Source: Osmia lignaria lignaria (taxonomy: Eukaryota > Arthropoda > Insecta > Hymenoptera > Megachilidae). From it: a stretch of 64,000 nt of DNA. Made by a program: the position numbers and the translations under genes. This document shows, piece by piece, positions 46,594 through 61,083 of this stretch. Under the pieces are notes generated by a model, which searched no databases, was not told the DNA's origin, and saw only the letters and a list, made by a program, of their open reading frames with translations. Where the stretch lies: the NCBI RefSeq assembly GCF_051020975.1, contig NW_027478167.1, positions 8,928,001-8,992,000 of the forward strand, given 5' to 3'. Positions within the stretch are counted from its first letter, which is position 1, and every line of letters starts with the position of its first letter.

Positions 46594-49169
46594 ATTCTCT
46601 ACAAAAAAGGTCTCTTAACATTTTGCCATAGCTCTCTTCGTTTCCGAGATATTTGCAGACTTATCTCAAGGGAAGGGGCCTGACGGACATATTTCGAGAT
46701 ATTTCTTCTTCTTGTTGTTCTTCTTCTGCACAGCTAAGCTGGAAGTGGCATTTGCGTCTCGCGCTAGTGCAGAGTTATCTCAAAGAAAGGGGCCACGGTG
46801 TTTCTGTATCTCTATTATGTTGGTGCGGCTTCGGAACTTTTAAATATCTCGATATATCTCGAAAACTACGCTTCTGATCAAAAAATATCATAGAACATAA
46901 ATTGTAGGAAACATAATTCTCTACAAAAAAGGTCTCTTAACATTTTGCCATAGCTCGCTTCGTTTCCGAGATATTTGCAGATATATCTCAAGGGAAGGGG
47001 CCTGACGGACATATTTCGAGATATTTCTTCTTCTTGTTGTTCTTCTTCTGCACAGCTAAGCTGGAAGTGGCATTTGCAGCTCGCAATAGTGCAGAGTTAT
47101 CTCAAAGAAAGGGGCCACGGTGTTTCTGTATCTCTATTATGTTGGTGCGGCTTCGGAACTTTTAAATATCTTGATATATCTCGAGAACTACGCATCTGAT
47201 CAAAAAATATCATAGAACATAAAAAGTAGGAAACTTAATTCTCTACAAAAAAGGTCTCTTAACATTTTGCCATAGCTCGCTTCGTTTCCGAGATATTTGC
47301 AGATTTATCTCAAGGGAAGGGGCCTGACGGACATATTTCGAGATATTTCTTCTTCTTGTTGTTCTTCTTCTGCACAGCTAAGCTGGAAGTGGCATTTGCA
47401 GCTCGCAATAGTGCAGAGTTATCTCAAAGAAAGGGGCCACGGTGTTTCTGTATCTCTATTATGTTGGTGCGGCTTCGGAACTTTTAAATATCTTGATATA
47501 TCTCGAGAACTGCGCATCTGATCAAAAAATATCATAGAACATAAAAAGTAGGAAACTTAATTCTCTACAAAAAAGGTCTCTTAACATTTTGCCATAGCTC
47601 GCTTCGTTTCCGAGATATTTGCAGATTTATCTGAAGGGAAGGGGCCTAACGGACATATTTCGAGATATTTCTTCTTCTTGTTGTTCTTCTTCTGCACAGC
47701 TAAACTGGAAGTGGCATTTGCAGCTCGCAATAGTGCAGAGTTATCTCAAAGAAAGGGGCCACGGTGTTTCTGTATCTCTATTATGTTGGTGCGGCTTCGG
47801 AACTTTTAAATATCTTGATATATCTCGAGAACTGCGCATCTGATCAAAAAATATCATAGAACATAAAAAGTAGGAAACTTAATTCTCTACAAAAAAGGTC
47901 TCTTAACATTTTGCCATAGCTCGCTTCGTTTCCGAGATATTTGCAGATTTATCTGAAGGGAAGGGGCCTAACGGACATATTTCGAGATATTTCTTCTTCT
48001 TGTTGTTCTTCTTCTGCACAGCCAAACTGGAAGTGGCATTTCCAGCTCGCAATAGTGCAGAGTTATCTCAAAGAAAGGAGCCACGGTGTATCTGTATCTC
48101 TATTCTGTTGGTGCGGCTTCGGAACTTTTAAATATCTTGATATATCTCGAGAACTACGCATCTGATCAAAAAATATCATAGAACATAAAAAGTAGGAAAC
48201 TTAATTCTCTACAAAAAAGGTCTCTTAACATTTTGCCATAGCTCTCTTCGTTTCCGAGATATTTGCAGATTTATCTCAAGGGAAGGGGCATGACGGACAT
48301 ATTTCGAGATATTTGTTCTTCTTGTTGTTCTTCTTCTGCACAGCTAAGCTGGAAGTGGCATTTGCGGCTCGCACTAGTGCAGAGTTATCTCAAAGAAAGG
48401 GGCCACGGTGTTTCTGTATCTCTATTATGTTGGTGCGGCTTCGGAACTTTTAAATATCTCGATATATCTCGAAAACTACGCTTCTGATCAAAAAATATCA
48501 TAGAACATAAATTGTAGGAAACATAATTCTCTACAAAAAAGGTCTCTTAACATTATGCCATAGCTCTCTTCGTTTCCGAGATATTTGCAGATTTATCTCA
48601 AGGGAAGGGGCCTGACGGACATATTTCGAGATATTTCTTCTTCTTGTTGTTCTTCTTCTGCACAGCTAAGCTGGAAGTGGCATTTGCGGCTCGCACTAGT
48701 GCAGAGTTATCTCAAAGAAAGGGGCCACGGTGTTTCTGTATCTCTATTATGTTGGTGCGGCTTCGGAACTTTTAAATATCTTGATATATCTCGAGAACTG
48801 CGCATCTGATCAAAAAATATCATAGAACATAAAAAGTAGGAAACTTAATTCTCTACAAAAAAGGTCTCTTAACATTTTGCCATAGCTCGCTTCGTTTCCG
48901 AGATATTTGCAGATTTATCTGAAGGGAAGGGGCCTAACGGACATATTTCGAGATATTTCTTCTTCTTGTTGTTCTTCTTCTGCACAGCTAAGCTGGAAGT
49001 GGCATTTGCAGCTCGCAATAGTGCAGAGTTATCTCAAAGAAAGGGGCCACGGTGTTTCTGTATCTCTATTATGTTGGTGCGGCTTCGGAACTTTTAAATA
49101 TCTTGATATATCTCGAGAACTGCGCATCTGATCAAAAAATATCATAGAACATAAAAAGTAGGAAACTTA
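46594..49169 (+). repeat. Eight satellite monomers, mixed haplotypes
   Basis: Begins with the rare gcgtctcgcgctag monomer, followed by cagctcgc types, a ggagcc and ctattctg type with cagccaaac, a ggggcatgacgg type with tttgttcttc, and further plain types. No order is repeated inside this stretch. Confidence 0.8.
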
Positions 49170-52100
49170 ATTCTCTACAAAAAAGGTCTCTTAACATTTT
49201 GCCATAGCTCGCTTCGTTTCCGAGATATTTGCAGATTTATCTCAAGGGAAGGGGCCTGACGGACATATTTCGAGATATTTCTTCTTCTTGTTGTTCTTCT
49301 TCTGCACAGCTAAGCTGGAAGTGGCATTTGCGGCACGCACTAGTGCAGAGTTATCTCAAAGAAAGGGGCCACGGTGTTTCTGTATCTCTATTATGTTGGT
49401 GCGGCTTCGGAACTTTTAAATATCTTGATATATCTCGAGAACTACGCATCTGATCAAAAAATATCATAGAACATAAAAAGTGGGAAACTTAATTCTCTAC
49501 AAAAAAGGTCTCTTAACATTTTGCCATAGCTCGCTTCGTTTCCGAGATATTTGCAGATTTATCTCAAGGGAAGGGGCCTGACGGACATATTTCGAGATAT
49601 TTCTTCTTCTTGTTGTTCTTCTTCTGCACAGCTAAGCTGGAAGTGGCATTTGCAGCTCGCAATAGTGCAGAGTTATCTCAAAGAAGGGGGCCACGGTGTT
49701 TCTGTATCTCTATTATGTTGGTGCGGCTTCGGAACTTTTAAATATCTTGATATATCTCGAGAACTACGCATCTGATCAAAGAATATCATAGAACATAAAA
49801 AGTAGGAAACATAATTCTCTACAAAAAAGGTCTCTTAACATTTTGCCATAGCTCTCTTCGTTTCCGAGATATTTGCAGATTTATCTCAAGGGAAGGGGCC
49901 TGACGGACATATTTCGAGATATTTCTTCTTCTTGTTGTTCTTCTTCTGCACAGCTAAGCTGGAAGTGGCGTTTGCAGCTCGCAATAGTGCAGAGTTATCT
50001 CAAAGAAAGGGGCCACGGTGTTTCTGTATCTCTATTATGTTGGTGCGGCTTCGGAACTTTTAAATATCTTGATATATCTCGAGAACTGCGCATCTGATCA
50101 AAAAATATCATAGAACATAAAAAGTAGGAAACTTAATTCTCTACAAAAAAGGTCTCTTAACATTTTGCCATAGCTCGCTTCGTTTCCGAGATATTTGCAG
50201 ATTTATCTCAAGGGAAGGGGCCTGACGGACATATTTCGAGATATTTCTTCTTCTTGTTGTTCTTCTTCTGCACAGCTAAGCTGGAAGTGGCATTTGCGGC
50301 ACGCACTAGTGCAGAGTTATCTCAAAGAAAGGGGCCACGGTGTTTCTGTATCTCTATTATGTTGGTGCGGCTTCGGAACTTTTAAATATCTTGATATATC
50401 TCGAGAACTACGCATCTGATCAAAAAATATCATAGAACATAAAAAGTAGGAAACTTAATTCTCTACAAAAAAGGTCTCTTAACATTTTGCCATAGCTCGC
50501 TTCGTTTCCGAGATATTTGCAGATTTATCTCAAGGGAAGGGGCCTGACGGACATATTTCGAGATATTTCTTCTTCTTGTTGTTCTTCTTCTGCACAGCTA
50601 AGCTGGAAGTGGCATTTGCGGCTCGCACTAGTGCAGAGTTATCTCAAAGAAAGGGGCCACGGTGTTTCTGTATCTCTATTATGTTGGTGCGGCTTCGGAA
50701 CTTTTAAATATCTCGATATATCTCGAAAACTACGCTTCTGATCAAAAAATATCATAGAACGTAAATTGTAGGAAACATAATTCTCTACAAAAAAGGTCTC
50801 TTAGCATTTTGCCATAGCTCGCTTCGTTTCCGAGATATTTGCAGATATATCTGAAGGGAAAGGGCCTGACGGACATATTTCGAGATATTTCTTCTTCTTG
50901 TTGTTCTTCTTCTGCACAGCTAAGCTGGAAGTGGCATTTGCAGCTCGCAATAGTGCAGAGTTATCTCAAAGAAAGGGGCCACGGTGTTTCTGTATCTCTA
51001 TTATGTTGGTGCGGCTTCGGAACTTTTAAATATCTTGATATATCTCGAGAACTGCGCATCTGATCAAAAAATATCATAGAACATAAAAAGTAGGAAACTT
51101 AATTCTCTACAAAAAAGGTCTCTTAACATTTTGCCATAGCTCGCTTCGTTTCCGAGATATTTGCAGATTTATCTGAAGGGAAGGGGCCTAACGGACATAT
51201 TTCGAGATATTTCTTCTTCTTGTTGTTCTTCTTCTGCACAGCTAAACTGGAAGTGGCATTTCCAGCTCGCAATAGTGCAGAGTTATCTCAAAGAAAGGAG
51301 CCACGGTGTTTCTGTATCTCTATTCTGTTGGTGCGGCTTCGGAACTTTTAAATATCTTGATATATCTCGAGAACTACGCATCTGATCAAAAAATATCATA
51401 GAACATAAAAAGTAGGAAACTTAATTCTCTACAAAAAAGGTCTCTTAACATTTTGCCATAGCTCGCTTCGTTTCCGAGATATTTGCAGATTTATCTCAAG
51501 GGAAGGGGCCTGACGGACATATTTCGAGATATTTCTTCTTCTTGTTGTTCTTCTTCTGCACAGCTAAGCTGGAAGTGGCATTTGCGGCGCGCACTAGTGC
51601 AGAGTTATCTCAAAGAAAGGGGCCACGGTGTTTCTGTATCTCTATTATGTTGGTGCGGCTTCGGAACTTTTAAATATCTCGATATATCTCGAAAACTACG
51701 CTTCTGATCAAAAAATATCATAGAACGTAAATTGTAGGAAACATAATTCTCTACAAAAAAGGTCTCTTAGCATTTTGCCATAGCTCGCTTCGTTTCCGAG
51801 ATATTTGCAGATATATCTGAAGGGAAAGGGCCTGACGGACATATTTCGAGATATTTCTTCTTCTTGTTGTTCTTCTTCTGCACAGCTAAGCTGGAAGTGG
51901 CATTTGCAGCTCGCAATAGTGCAGAGTTATCTCAAAGAAAGGGGCCACGGTGTTTCTGTATCTCTATTATGTTGGTGCGGCTTCGGAACTTTTAAATATC
52001 TTGATATATCTCGAGAACTGCGCATCTGATCAAAAAATATCATAGAACATAAAAAGTAGGAAACTTAATTCTCTACAAAAAAGGTCTCTTAACATTTTGC

Positions 52101-52389
52101 CATAGCTCGCTTCGTTTCCGAGATATTTGCAGATTTATCTGAAGGGAAGGGGCCTAACGGACATATTTCGAGATATTTCTTCTTCTTGTTGTTCTTCTTC
52201 TGCACAGCTAAACTGGAAGTGGCATTTCCAGCTCGCAATAGTGCAGAGTTATCTCAAAGAAAGGAGCCACGGTGTTTCTGTATCTCTATTCTGTTGGTGC
52301 GGCTTCGGAACTTTTAAATATCTTGATATATCTCGAGAACTACGCATCTGATCAAAAAATATCAGAGAACATAAAAAGTAGGAAACTTA
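49170..52389 (+). repeat. Ten monomers ending in a tandem 3-mer
   Basis: Monomers 49492-51423 (gaagggggcc, ggcgtttgc, cggcacgc, F-type, gaagggaaagg, ggagcc with ctattctg) recur at 59796-61727, 10,304 bp (32 monomers) downstream. The last three of them are repeated at once (50458-51423 and 51424-52389, 966 bp each). The second triad's first monomer carries cggcgcgcact. Confidence 0.8.
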
Positions 52390-52711
52390 ATTCTCTACAA
52401 AAAAGGTCTCTTAACATTTTGCCATAGCTCTCTTCGTTTCCGAGATATTTGCAGATTTATCTCAAGGGAAGGGGCATGACGGACATATTTCGAGATATTT
52501 CTTCTTCTTGTTGTTCTTCTTCTGCACACCTAACCTGGAAGTGGCATTTGCAGCTCGCAATAGTGCAGAGTTATCTCAAAGAAAGGGGCCACGGTGTTTC
52601 TGTATCTCTATTATGTTGGTGCGGCTTCGGAACTTTTAAATGTCTCGATATATCTCGAAAACTACGCTTCTGATCAAAAAATATCATAGAACATAAATTG
52701 TAGGAAACATA
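52390..52711 (+). repeat. Single divergent monomer before the 5-mer HOR
   Basis: It combines ggggcatgacgg with cacacctaacctgg and aaatgtctcg, each rare or private. It probably formed by exchange between a ggggcatgacgg type and a taacctgg type. Confidence 0.65.
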
Positions 52712-54321
52712 ATTCTCTACAAAAAAGGTCTCTTAACATTTTGCCATAGCTCTCTTCGTTTCCGAGATATTTGCAGATTTATCTCAAGGGAAGGGGCATG
52801 ACGGACATATTTCGAGATATTTCTTCTTCTTGTTGTTCTTCTTCTGCACAGCTAAGCTGGAAGTGGCATTTGCGGCTCGCACTAGTGCACAGTTATCTCA
52901 AAGAAAGGGGCCACGGTGTTTCTGTATCTCTATTATGTTGGTGCGGCTTCGGAACTTTTAAATATCTCGATATATCTCGAAAACTACGCTTCTGATCAAA
53001 AAATATCATAGAACATCAATTGTAGGAAACATAATTCTCTACAAAAAAGGTCTCTTAACATTTTGCCATAGCTCTCTTCGTTTCCGAGATATTTGCAGAT
53101 ATATCTCAAGGGAAGGGGCCTGACGGACATATTTCGAGATATTTCTTCTTCTTGTTGTTCTTCTTCTGCAAAGCTAAGCTGGAAGTGGCATTTGCGGCTC
53201 GCACTAGTGCAGAGTTATCTCAAAGAAAGGGGCCACGGTGTTTCGGTATCTCTATTATGTTGGTGCGGCTTCGGAACTTTTAAATATCTCGATATATCTC
53301 GAAAACTACGCTTCTGATCAAAAAATATCATAGAACATAAATTATAGGAAACATAATTCTCTACAAAAAAGGTCTCTTAACATTTTGCCATAGCTCGCTT
53401 CGTTTCCGAGATATTTGCAGATATATCTCAAGGGAAGGGGCCTGACGGACATATTTCGAGATATTTCTTCTTCTTGTTGTTCTTCTTCTGCACAGCTAAC
53501 CTGGAAATGGCATTTGCAGCTCGCAATAGTGCAGAGTTATCTCAAAGAAAGGGGCCACGGTGTTTCTGTATCTCTATTATGTTGGTGCGGCTTCGGAACT
53601 TTTAAATATCTTGATATATCTCGAGAACTACGCATCTGATCAAAAAATATCATAGAACATAAAAAGTAGGAAACTTAATTCTCTACAAAAAAGGTCTCTT
53701 AACATTTTGCCATAGCTCTCTTCGTTTCCGAGATATTTGCAGATTTATCTCAAGGGAAGGGGCATGACGGACATATTTCGAGATATTTCTTCTTCTTGTT
53801 GTTCTTCTTCTGCACAGCTAAGCTGGAAGTGGCATTTGCGGCTCGCACTAGTGCACAGTTATCTCAAAGAAAGGGGCCACGGTGTTTCTGTATCTCTATT
53901 ATGTTGGTGCGGCTTCGGAACTTTTAAATATCTCGATATATCTCGAAAACTACGCTTCTGATCAAAAAATATCATAGAACATAAAAAGTGGGAAACTTAA
54001 TTCTCTACAAAAAAGGTCTCTTAACATTTTGCCATAGCTCGCTTCGTTTCCGAGATATTTGCAGATTTATCTCAAGGGAAGGGGCCTGACGGACATATTT
54101 CGAGATATTTCTTCTTCTTGTTGTTCTTCTTCTGCACAGCTAAGCTGGAAGTGGCATTTGCAGCTCGCAATAGTGCAGAGTTATCTCAAAGAAGGGGGCC
54201 ACGGTGTTTCTGTATCTCTATTATGTTGGTGCGGCTTCGGAACTTTTAAATATCTTGATATATCTCGAGAACTACGCATCTGATCAAAAAATATCATAGA
54301 ACATAAAAAGTAGGAAACTTA
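52712..54321 (+). repeat. 5-mer HOR, copy 1 (1610 bp)
   Basis: Ordered markers: ggggcatgacgg with gtgcacag; tgcaaagctaag with tttcggtatc and aaattatagg; taacctggaaatgg; ggggcatgacgg with gtgcacag and aaaaagtggg; and gaagggggcc. Confidence 0.85.
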
Positions 54322-55931
54322 ATTCTCTACAAAAAAGGTCTCTTAACATTTTGCCATAGCTCTCTTCGTTTCCGAGATATTTGCAGATTTATCTCAAGGG
54401 AAGGGGCATGACGGACATATTTCGAGATATTTCTTCTTCTTGTTGTTCTTCTTCTGCACAGCTAAGCTGGAAGTGGCATTTGCGGCTCGCACTAGTGCAC
54501 AGTTATCTCAAAGAAAGGGGCCACGGTGTTTCTGTATCTCTATTATGTTGGTGCGGCTTCGGAACTTTTAAATATCTCGATATATCTCGAAAACTACGCT
54601 TCTGATCAAAAAATATCATAGAACATAAATTGTAGGAAACATAATTCTCTACAAAAAAGGTCTCTTAACATTTTGCCATAGCTCTCTTCGTTTCCGAGAT
54701 ATTTGCAGATTTATCTCAAGGGAAGGGGCCTGACGGACATATTTCGAGATATTTCTTCTTCTTGTTGTTCTTCTTCTGCAAAGCTAAGCTGGAAGTGGCA
54801 TTTGCGGCTCGCACTAGTGCAGAGTTATCTCAAAGAAAGGGGCCACGGTGTTTCGGTATCTCTATTATGTTGGTGCGGCTTCGGAACTTTTAAATATCTC
54901 GATATATCTCGAAAACTACGCTTCTGATCAAAAAATATCATAGAACATAAATTATAGGAAACATAATTCTCTACAAAAAAGGTCTCTTAACATTTTGCCA
55001 TAGCTCGCTTCGTTTCCGAGATATTTGCAGATATATCTCAAGGGAAGGGGCCTGACGGACATATTTCGAGATATTTCTTCTTCTTGTTGTTCTTCTTCTG
55101 CACAGCTAACCTGGAAATGGCATTTGCAGCTCGCAATAGTGCAGAGTTATCTCAAAGAAAGGGGCCACGGTGTTTCTGTATCTCTATTATGTTGGTGCGG
55201 CTTCGGAACTTTTAAATATCTTGATATATCTCGAGAACTACGCATCTGATCAAAAAATATCATAGAACATAAAAAGTAGGAAACTTAATTCTCTACAAAA
55301 AAGGTCTCTTAACATTTTGCCATAGCTCTCTTCGTTTCCGAGATATTTGCAGATTTATCTCAAGGGAAGGGGCATGACGGACATATTTCGAGATATTTCT
55401 TCTTCTTGTTGTTCTTCTTCTGCACAGCTAAGCTGGAAGTGGCATTTGCGGCTCGCACTAGTGCACAGTTATCTCAAAGAAAGGGGCCACGGTGTTTCTG
55501 TATCTCTATTATGTTGGTGCGGCTTCGGAACTTTTAAATATCTCGATATATCTCGAAAACTACGCTTCTGATCAAAAAATATCATAGAACATAAAAAGTG
55601 GGAAACTTAATTCTCTACAAAAAAGGTCTCTTAACATTTTGCCATAGCTCGCTTCGTTTCCGAGATATTTGCAGATTTATCTCAAGGGAAGGGGCCTGAC
55701 GGACATATTTCGAGATATTTCTTCTTCTTGTTGTTCTTCTTCTGCACAGCTAAGCTGGAAGTGGCATTTGCAGCTCGCAATAGTGCAGAGTTATCTCAAA
55801 GAAGGGGGCCACGGTGTTTCTGTATCTCTATTATGTTGGTGCGGCTTCGGAACTTTTAAATATCTTGATATATCTCGAGAACTACGCATCTGATCAAAGA
55901 ATATCATAGAACATAAAAAGTAGGAAACTTA
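54322..55931 (+). repeat. 5-mer HOR, copy 2 (1610 bp)
   Basis: All five markers return in order, with minor changes such as gatcaaagaat in the last monomer. Monomers 2-5 also begin the 13-monomer period at 54644. Confidence 0.85.
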
Positions 55932-58829
55932 ATTCTCTACAAAAAAGGTCTCTTAACATTTTGCCATAGCTCTCTTCGTTTCCGAGATATTTGCAGATTT
56001 ATCTCAAGGGAAGGGGCCTGACGGACATATTTCGAGATATTTCTTCTTCTTGTTGTTCTTCTTCTGCACAGCTAAGCTGGAAGTGGCGTTTGCAGCTCGC
56101 AATAGTGCAGAGTTATCTCAAAGAAAGGGGCCACGGTGTTTCTGTATCTCTATTATGTTGGTGCGGCTTCGGAACTTTTAAATATCTTGATATATCTCGA
56201 GAACTGCGCATCTGATCAAAAAATATCATAGAACATAAAAAGTAGGAAACTTAATTCTCTACAAAAAAGGTCTCTTAACATTTTGCCATAGCTCGCTTCG
56301 TTTCCGAGATATTTGCAGATTTATCTCAAGGGAAGGGGCCTGACGGACATATTTCGAGATATTTCTTCTTCTTGTTGTTCTTCTTCTGCACAGCTAAGCT
56401 GGAAGTGGCATTTGCGGCACGCACTAGTGCAGAGTTATCTCAAAGAAAGGGGCCACGGTGTTTCTGTATCTCTATTATGTTGGTGCGGCTTCGGAACTTT
56501 TAAATATCTTGATATATCTCGAGAACTACGCATCTGATCAAAAAATATCATAGAACATAAAAAGTAGGAAACTTAATTCTCTACAAAAAAGGTCTCTTAA
56601 CATTTTGCCATAGCTCGCTTCGTTTCCGAGATATTTGCAGATTTATCTCAAGGGAAGGGGCCTGACGGACATATTTCGAGATATTTCTTCTTCTTGTTGT
56701 TCTTCTTCTGCACAGCTAAGCTGGAAGTGGCATTTGCGGCTCGCACTAGTGCAGAGTTATCTCAAAGAAAGGGGCCACGGTGTTTCTGTATCTCTATTAT
56801 GTTGGTGCGGCTTCGGAACTTTTAAATATCTCGATATATCTCGAAAACTACGCTTCTGATCAAAAAATATCATAGAACATAAATTGTAGGAAACATAATT
56901 CTCTACAAAAAAGGTCTCTTAACATTTTGCCATAGCTCTCTTCGTTTCCGAGATATTTGCAGATTTATCTCAAGGGAAGGGGCCTGACGGACATATTTCG
57001 AGATATTTCTTCTTCTTGTTGTTCTTCTTCTGCAAAGCTAAGCTGGAAGTGGCATTTGCGGCTCGCACTAGTGCAGAGTTATCTCAAAGAAAGGGGCCAC
57101 GGTGTTTCGGTATCTCTATTATGTTGGTGCGGCTTCGGAACTTTTAAATATCTCGATATATCTCGAAAACTACGCTTCTGATCAAAAAATATCATAGAAC
57201 ATAAATTATAGGAAACATAATTCTCTACAAAAAAGGTCTCTTAACATTTTGCCATAGCTCGCTTCGTTTCCGAGATATTTGCAGATATATCTCAAGGGAA
57301 GGGGCCTGACGGACATATTTCGAGATATTTCTTCTTCTTGTTGTTCTTCTTCTGCACAGCTAACCTCGAAATGGCATTTGCAGCTCGCAATAGTGCAGAG
57401 TTATCTCAAAGAAAGGGGCCACGGTGTTTCTGTATCTCTATTATGTTGGTGCGGCTTCGGAACTTTTAAATATCTTGATATATCTCGAGAACTGCGCATC
57501 TGATCAAAAAATATCATAGAACACAAAAAGTAGGAAACTTAATTCTCTACAAAAAAGGTCTCTTAACATTTTGCCATAGCTCGCTTCGTTTCCGAGATAT
57601 TTGCAGATTTATCTGAAGGGAAGGGGCCTAACGGACATATTTCGAGATATTTCTTCTTCTTGTTGTTCTTCTTCTGCACAGCTAAACTGGAAGTGGCATT
57701 TCCAGCTCGCAATAGTGCAGAGTTATTTCAAAGAAAGGAGCCACGGTGTTTCTGTATCTCTATTCTGTTGGTGCGGCTTCTGAACTTTTAAATATCTTGA
57801 TATATCTCGAGAACTACGCATCTGATCAAAAAATATCATAGAACATAAAAAGTAGGAAACTTAATTCTCTACAAAAAAGGTCTCTTAACATTTTGCCATA
57901 GCTCTCTTCGTTTCCGAGATATTTGCAGATTTATCTCAAGGGAAGGGGCATGACGGACATATTTCGAGATATTTCTTCTTCTTGTTGTTCTTCTTCTGCA
58001 CAGCTAAGCTGGAAGTGGCATTTGCGGCTCGCACTAGTGCACAGTTATCTCAAAGAAAGGGGCCACGGTGTTTCTGTATCTCTATAATGTTGGTGCGGCT
58101 TCGGAACTTTTAAATATCTCGATATATCTCGAAAACTACGCTTCTGATCAAAAAATATCATAGAACATAAAAAGTGGGAAACTTAATTCTCTACAAAAAA
58201 GGTCTCTTAACATTTTGCCATAGCTCGCTTCGTTTCCGAGATATTTGCAGATTTATCTCAAGGGAAGGGGCCTGACGGACATATTTCGAGATATTTCTTC
58301 TTCTTGTTGTTCTTCTTCTGCACAGCTAAGCTGGAAGTGGCATTTGCGGCACGCACTAGTGCAGAGTTATCTCAAAGAAAGGGGCCACGGTGTTTCTGTA
58401 TCTCTATTATGTTGGTGCGGCTTCGGAACTTTTAAATATCTTGATATATCTCGAGAACTACGCATCTGATCAAAAAATATCATAGAACATAAAAAGTAGG
58501 AAACTTAATTCTCTACAAAAAAGGTCTCTTAACATTTTGCCATAGCTCGCTTCGTTTCCGAGATATTTGCAGATTTATCTCAAGGGAAGGGGCCTGACGG
58601 ACTTATTTCGAGATATTTCTTCTTCTTGTTGTTCTTCTTCTGCACAGCTAAGCTGGAAGTGGCATTTGCGGCTCGCACTAGTGCAGAGTTATCTCAAAGA
58701 AAGGGGCCACGGTGTTTCTGTATCTCTATTATGTTGGTGCGGCTTCGGAACTTTTAAATATCTCGATATATCTCGAAAACTACGCTTCTGATCAAAAAAT
58801 ATCGTAGAACATAAATTGTAGGAAACATA
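54644..58829 (+). repeat. 13-monomer unit (4186 bp), copy 1
   Basis: The series starts with the tgcaaagctaag/tttcggtatc monomer and runs through taacctggaaatgg, gtgcacag, gaagggggcc, ggcgtttgc, cggcacgc and an F-type, then six more monomers. Its first seven monomers recur from 58830. Inside it the tgcaaagctaag monomer reappears at 56898. The monomer at 57864 has an in-frame TAA (ctataatg), and the one at 57542 has a TGA (cttctgaac). Confidence 0.8.
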
Positions 58830-61083
58830 ATTCTCTACAAAAAAGGTCTCTTAACATTTTGCCATAGCTCTCTTCGTTTCCGAGATATTTGCAGATTTAT
58901 CTCAAGGGAAGGGGCCTGACGGACATATTTCGAGATATTTCTTCTTCTTGTTGTTCTTCTTCTGCAAAGCTAAGCTGGAAGTGGCATTTGCGGCTCGCAC
59001 TAGTGCAGAGTTATCTCAAAGAAAGGGGCCACGGTGTTTCGGTATCTCTATTATGTTGGTGCGGCTTCGGAACTTTTAAATATCTCGATATATCTCGAAA
59101 ACTACGCTTCTGATCAAAAAATATCATAGAACATAAATTATAGGAAACATAATTCTCTACAAAAAAGGTCTCTTAACATTTTGCCATAGCTCGCTTCGTT
59201 TCCGAGATATTTGCAGATATATCTCAAGGGAAGGGGCCTGACGGACATATTTCGAGATATTTCTTCTTCTTGTTGTTCTTCTTCTGCACAGCTAACCTGG
59301 AAATGGCATTTGCAGCTCGCAATAGTGCAGAGTTATCTCAAAGAAAGGGGCCACGGTGTTTCTGTATCTCTATTATGTTGGTGCGGCTTCGGAACTTTTA
59401 AATATCTTGATATATCTCGAAAACTACGCATCTGATCAAAAAATATCATAGAACATAAAAAGTAGGAAACTTAATTCTCTACAAAAAAGGTCTCTTAACA
59501 TTTTGCCATAGCTCTCTTCGTTTCCGAGATATTTGCAGATTTATCTCAAGGGAAGGGGCATGACGGACATATTTCGAGATATTTCTTCTTCTTGTTGTTC
59601 TTCTTCTGCACAGCTAAGCTGGAAGTGGCATTTGCGGCTCGCACTAGTGCACAGTTATCTCAAAGAAAGGGGCCACGGTGTTTCTGTATCTCTATTATGT
59701 TGGTGCGGCTTCGGAACTTTTAAATATCTCGATATATCTCGAAAACTACGCTTCTGATCAAAAAATATCATAGAACATAAAAAGTGGGAAACTTAATTCT
59801 CTACAAAAAAGGTCTCTTAACATTTTGCCATAGCTCGCTTCGTTTCCGAGATATTTGCAGATTTATCTCAAGGGAAGGGGCCTGACGGACATATTTCGAG
59901 ATATTTCTTCTTCTTGTTGTTCTTCTTCTGCACAGCTAAGCTGGAAGTGGCATTTGCAGCTCGCAATAGTGCAGAGTTATCTCAAAGAAGGGGGCCACGG
60001 TGTTTCTGTATCTCTATTATGTTGGTGCGGCTTCGGAACTTTTAAATATCTTGATATATCTCGAGAACTACGCATCTGATCAAAGAATATCATAGAACAT
60101 AAAAAGTAGGAAACTTAATTCTCTACAAAAAAGGTCTCTTAACATTTTGCCATAGCTCTCTTCGTTTCCGAGATATTTGCAGATTTATCTCAAGGGAAGG
60201 GGCCTGACGGACATATTTCGAGATATTTCTTCTTCTTGTTGTTCTTCTTCTGCACAGCTAAGCTGGAAGTGGCGTTTGCAGCTCGCAATAGGGCAGAGTT
60301 ATCTCAAAGAAAGGGGCCACGGTGTTTCTGTATCTCTATTATGTTGGTGCGGCTTCGGAACTTTTAAATATCTTGATATATCTCGAGAACTGCGCATCTG
60401 ATCAAAAAATATCATAGAACATAAAAAGTAGGAAACTTAATTCTCTACAAAAAAGGTCTCTTAACATTTTGCCATAGCTCGCTTCGTTTCCGAGATATTT
60501 GCAGATTTATCTCAAGGGAAGGGGCCTGACGGACATATTTCGAGATATTTCTTCTTCTTGTTGTTCTTCTTCTGCACAGCTAAGCTGGAAGTGGCATTTG
60601 CGGCACGCACTAGTGCAGAGTTATCTCAAAGAAAGGGGCCACGGTGTTTCTGTATCTCTATTATGTTGGTGCGGCTTCGGAACTTTTAAATATCTTGATA
60701 TATCTCGAGAACTACGCATCTGATCAAAAAATATCATACAACATAAAAAGTAGGAAACTTAATTCTCTACAAAAAAGGTCTCTTAACATTTTGCCATAGC
60801 TCGCTTCGTTTCCGAGATATTTGCAGATTTATCTCAAGGGAAGGGGCCTGACGGACATATTTCGAGATATTTCTTCTTCTTGTTGTTCTTCTTCTGCACA
60901 GCTAAGCTGGAAGTGGCATTTGCGGCTCGCACTAGTGCAGAGTTATCTCAAAGAAAGGGGCCACGGTGTTTCTGTATCTCTATTATGTTGGTGCGGCTTC
61001 GGAACTTTTAAATATCTCGATATATCTCGAAAACTACGCTTCTGATCAAAAAATATCATAGAACGTAAATTGTAGGAAACATA
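58830..61083 (+). repeat. 13-monomer unit, partial copy 2 (7 monomers)
   Basis: It matches 54644-56897 marker for marker (tgcaaag, ggaaatgg, gtgcacag, gaagggggcc, ggcgtttgc, cggcacgc, F-type). Private changes include aatagggcag near 60286. After this the order switches to the gaagggaaagg and ggagcc series. Confidence 0.8.
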
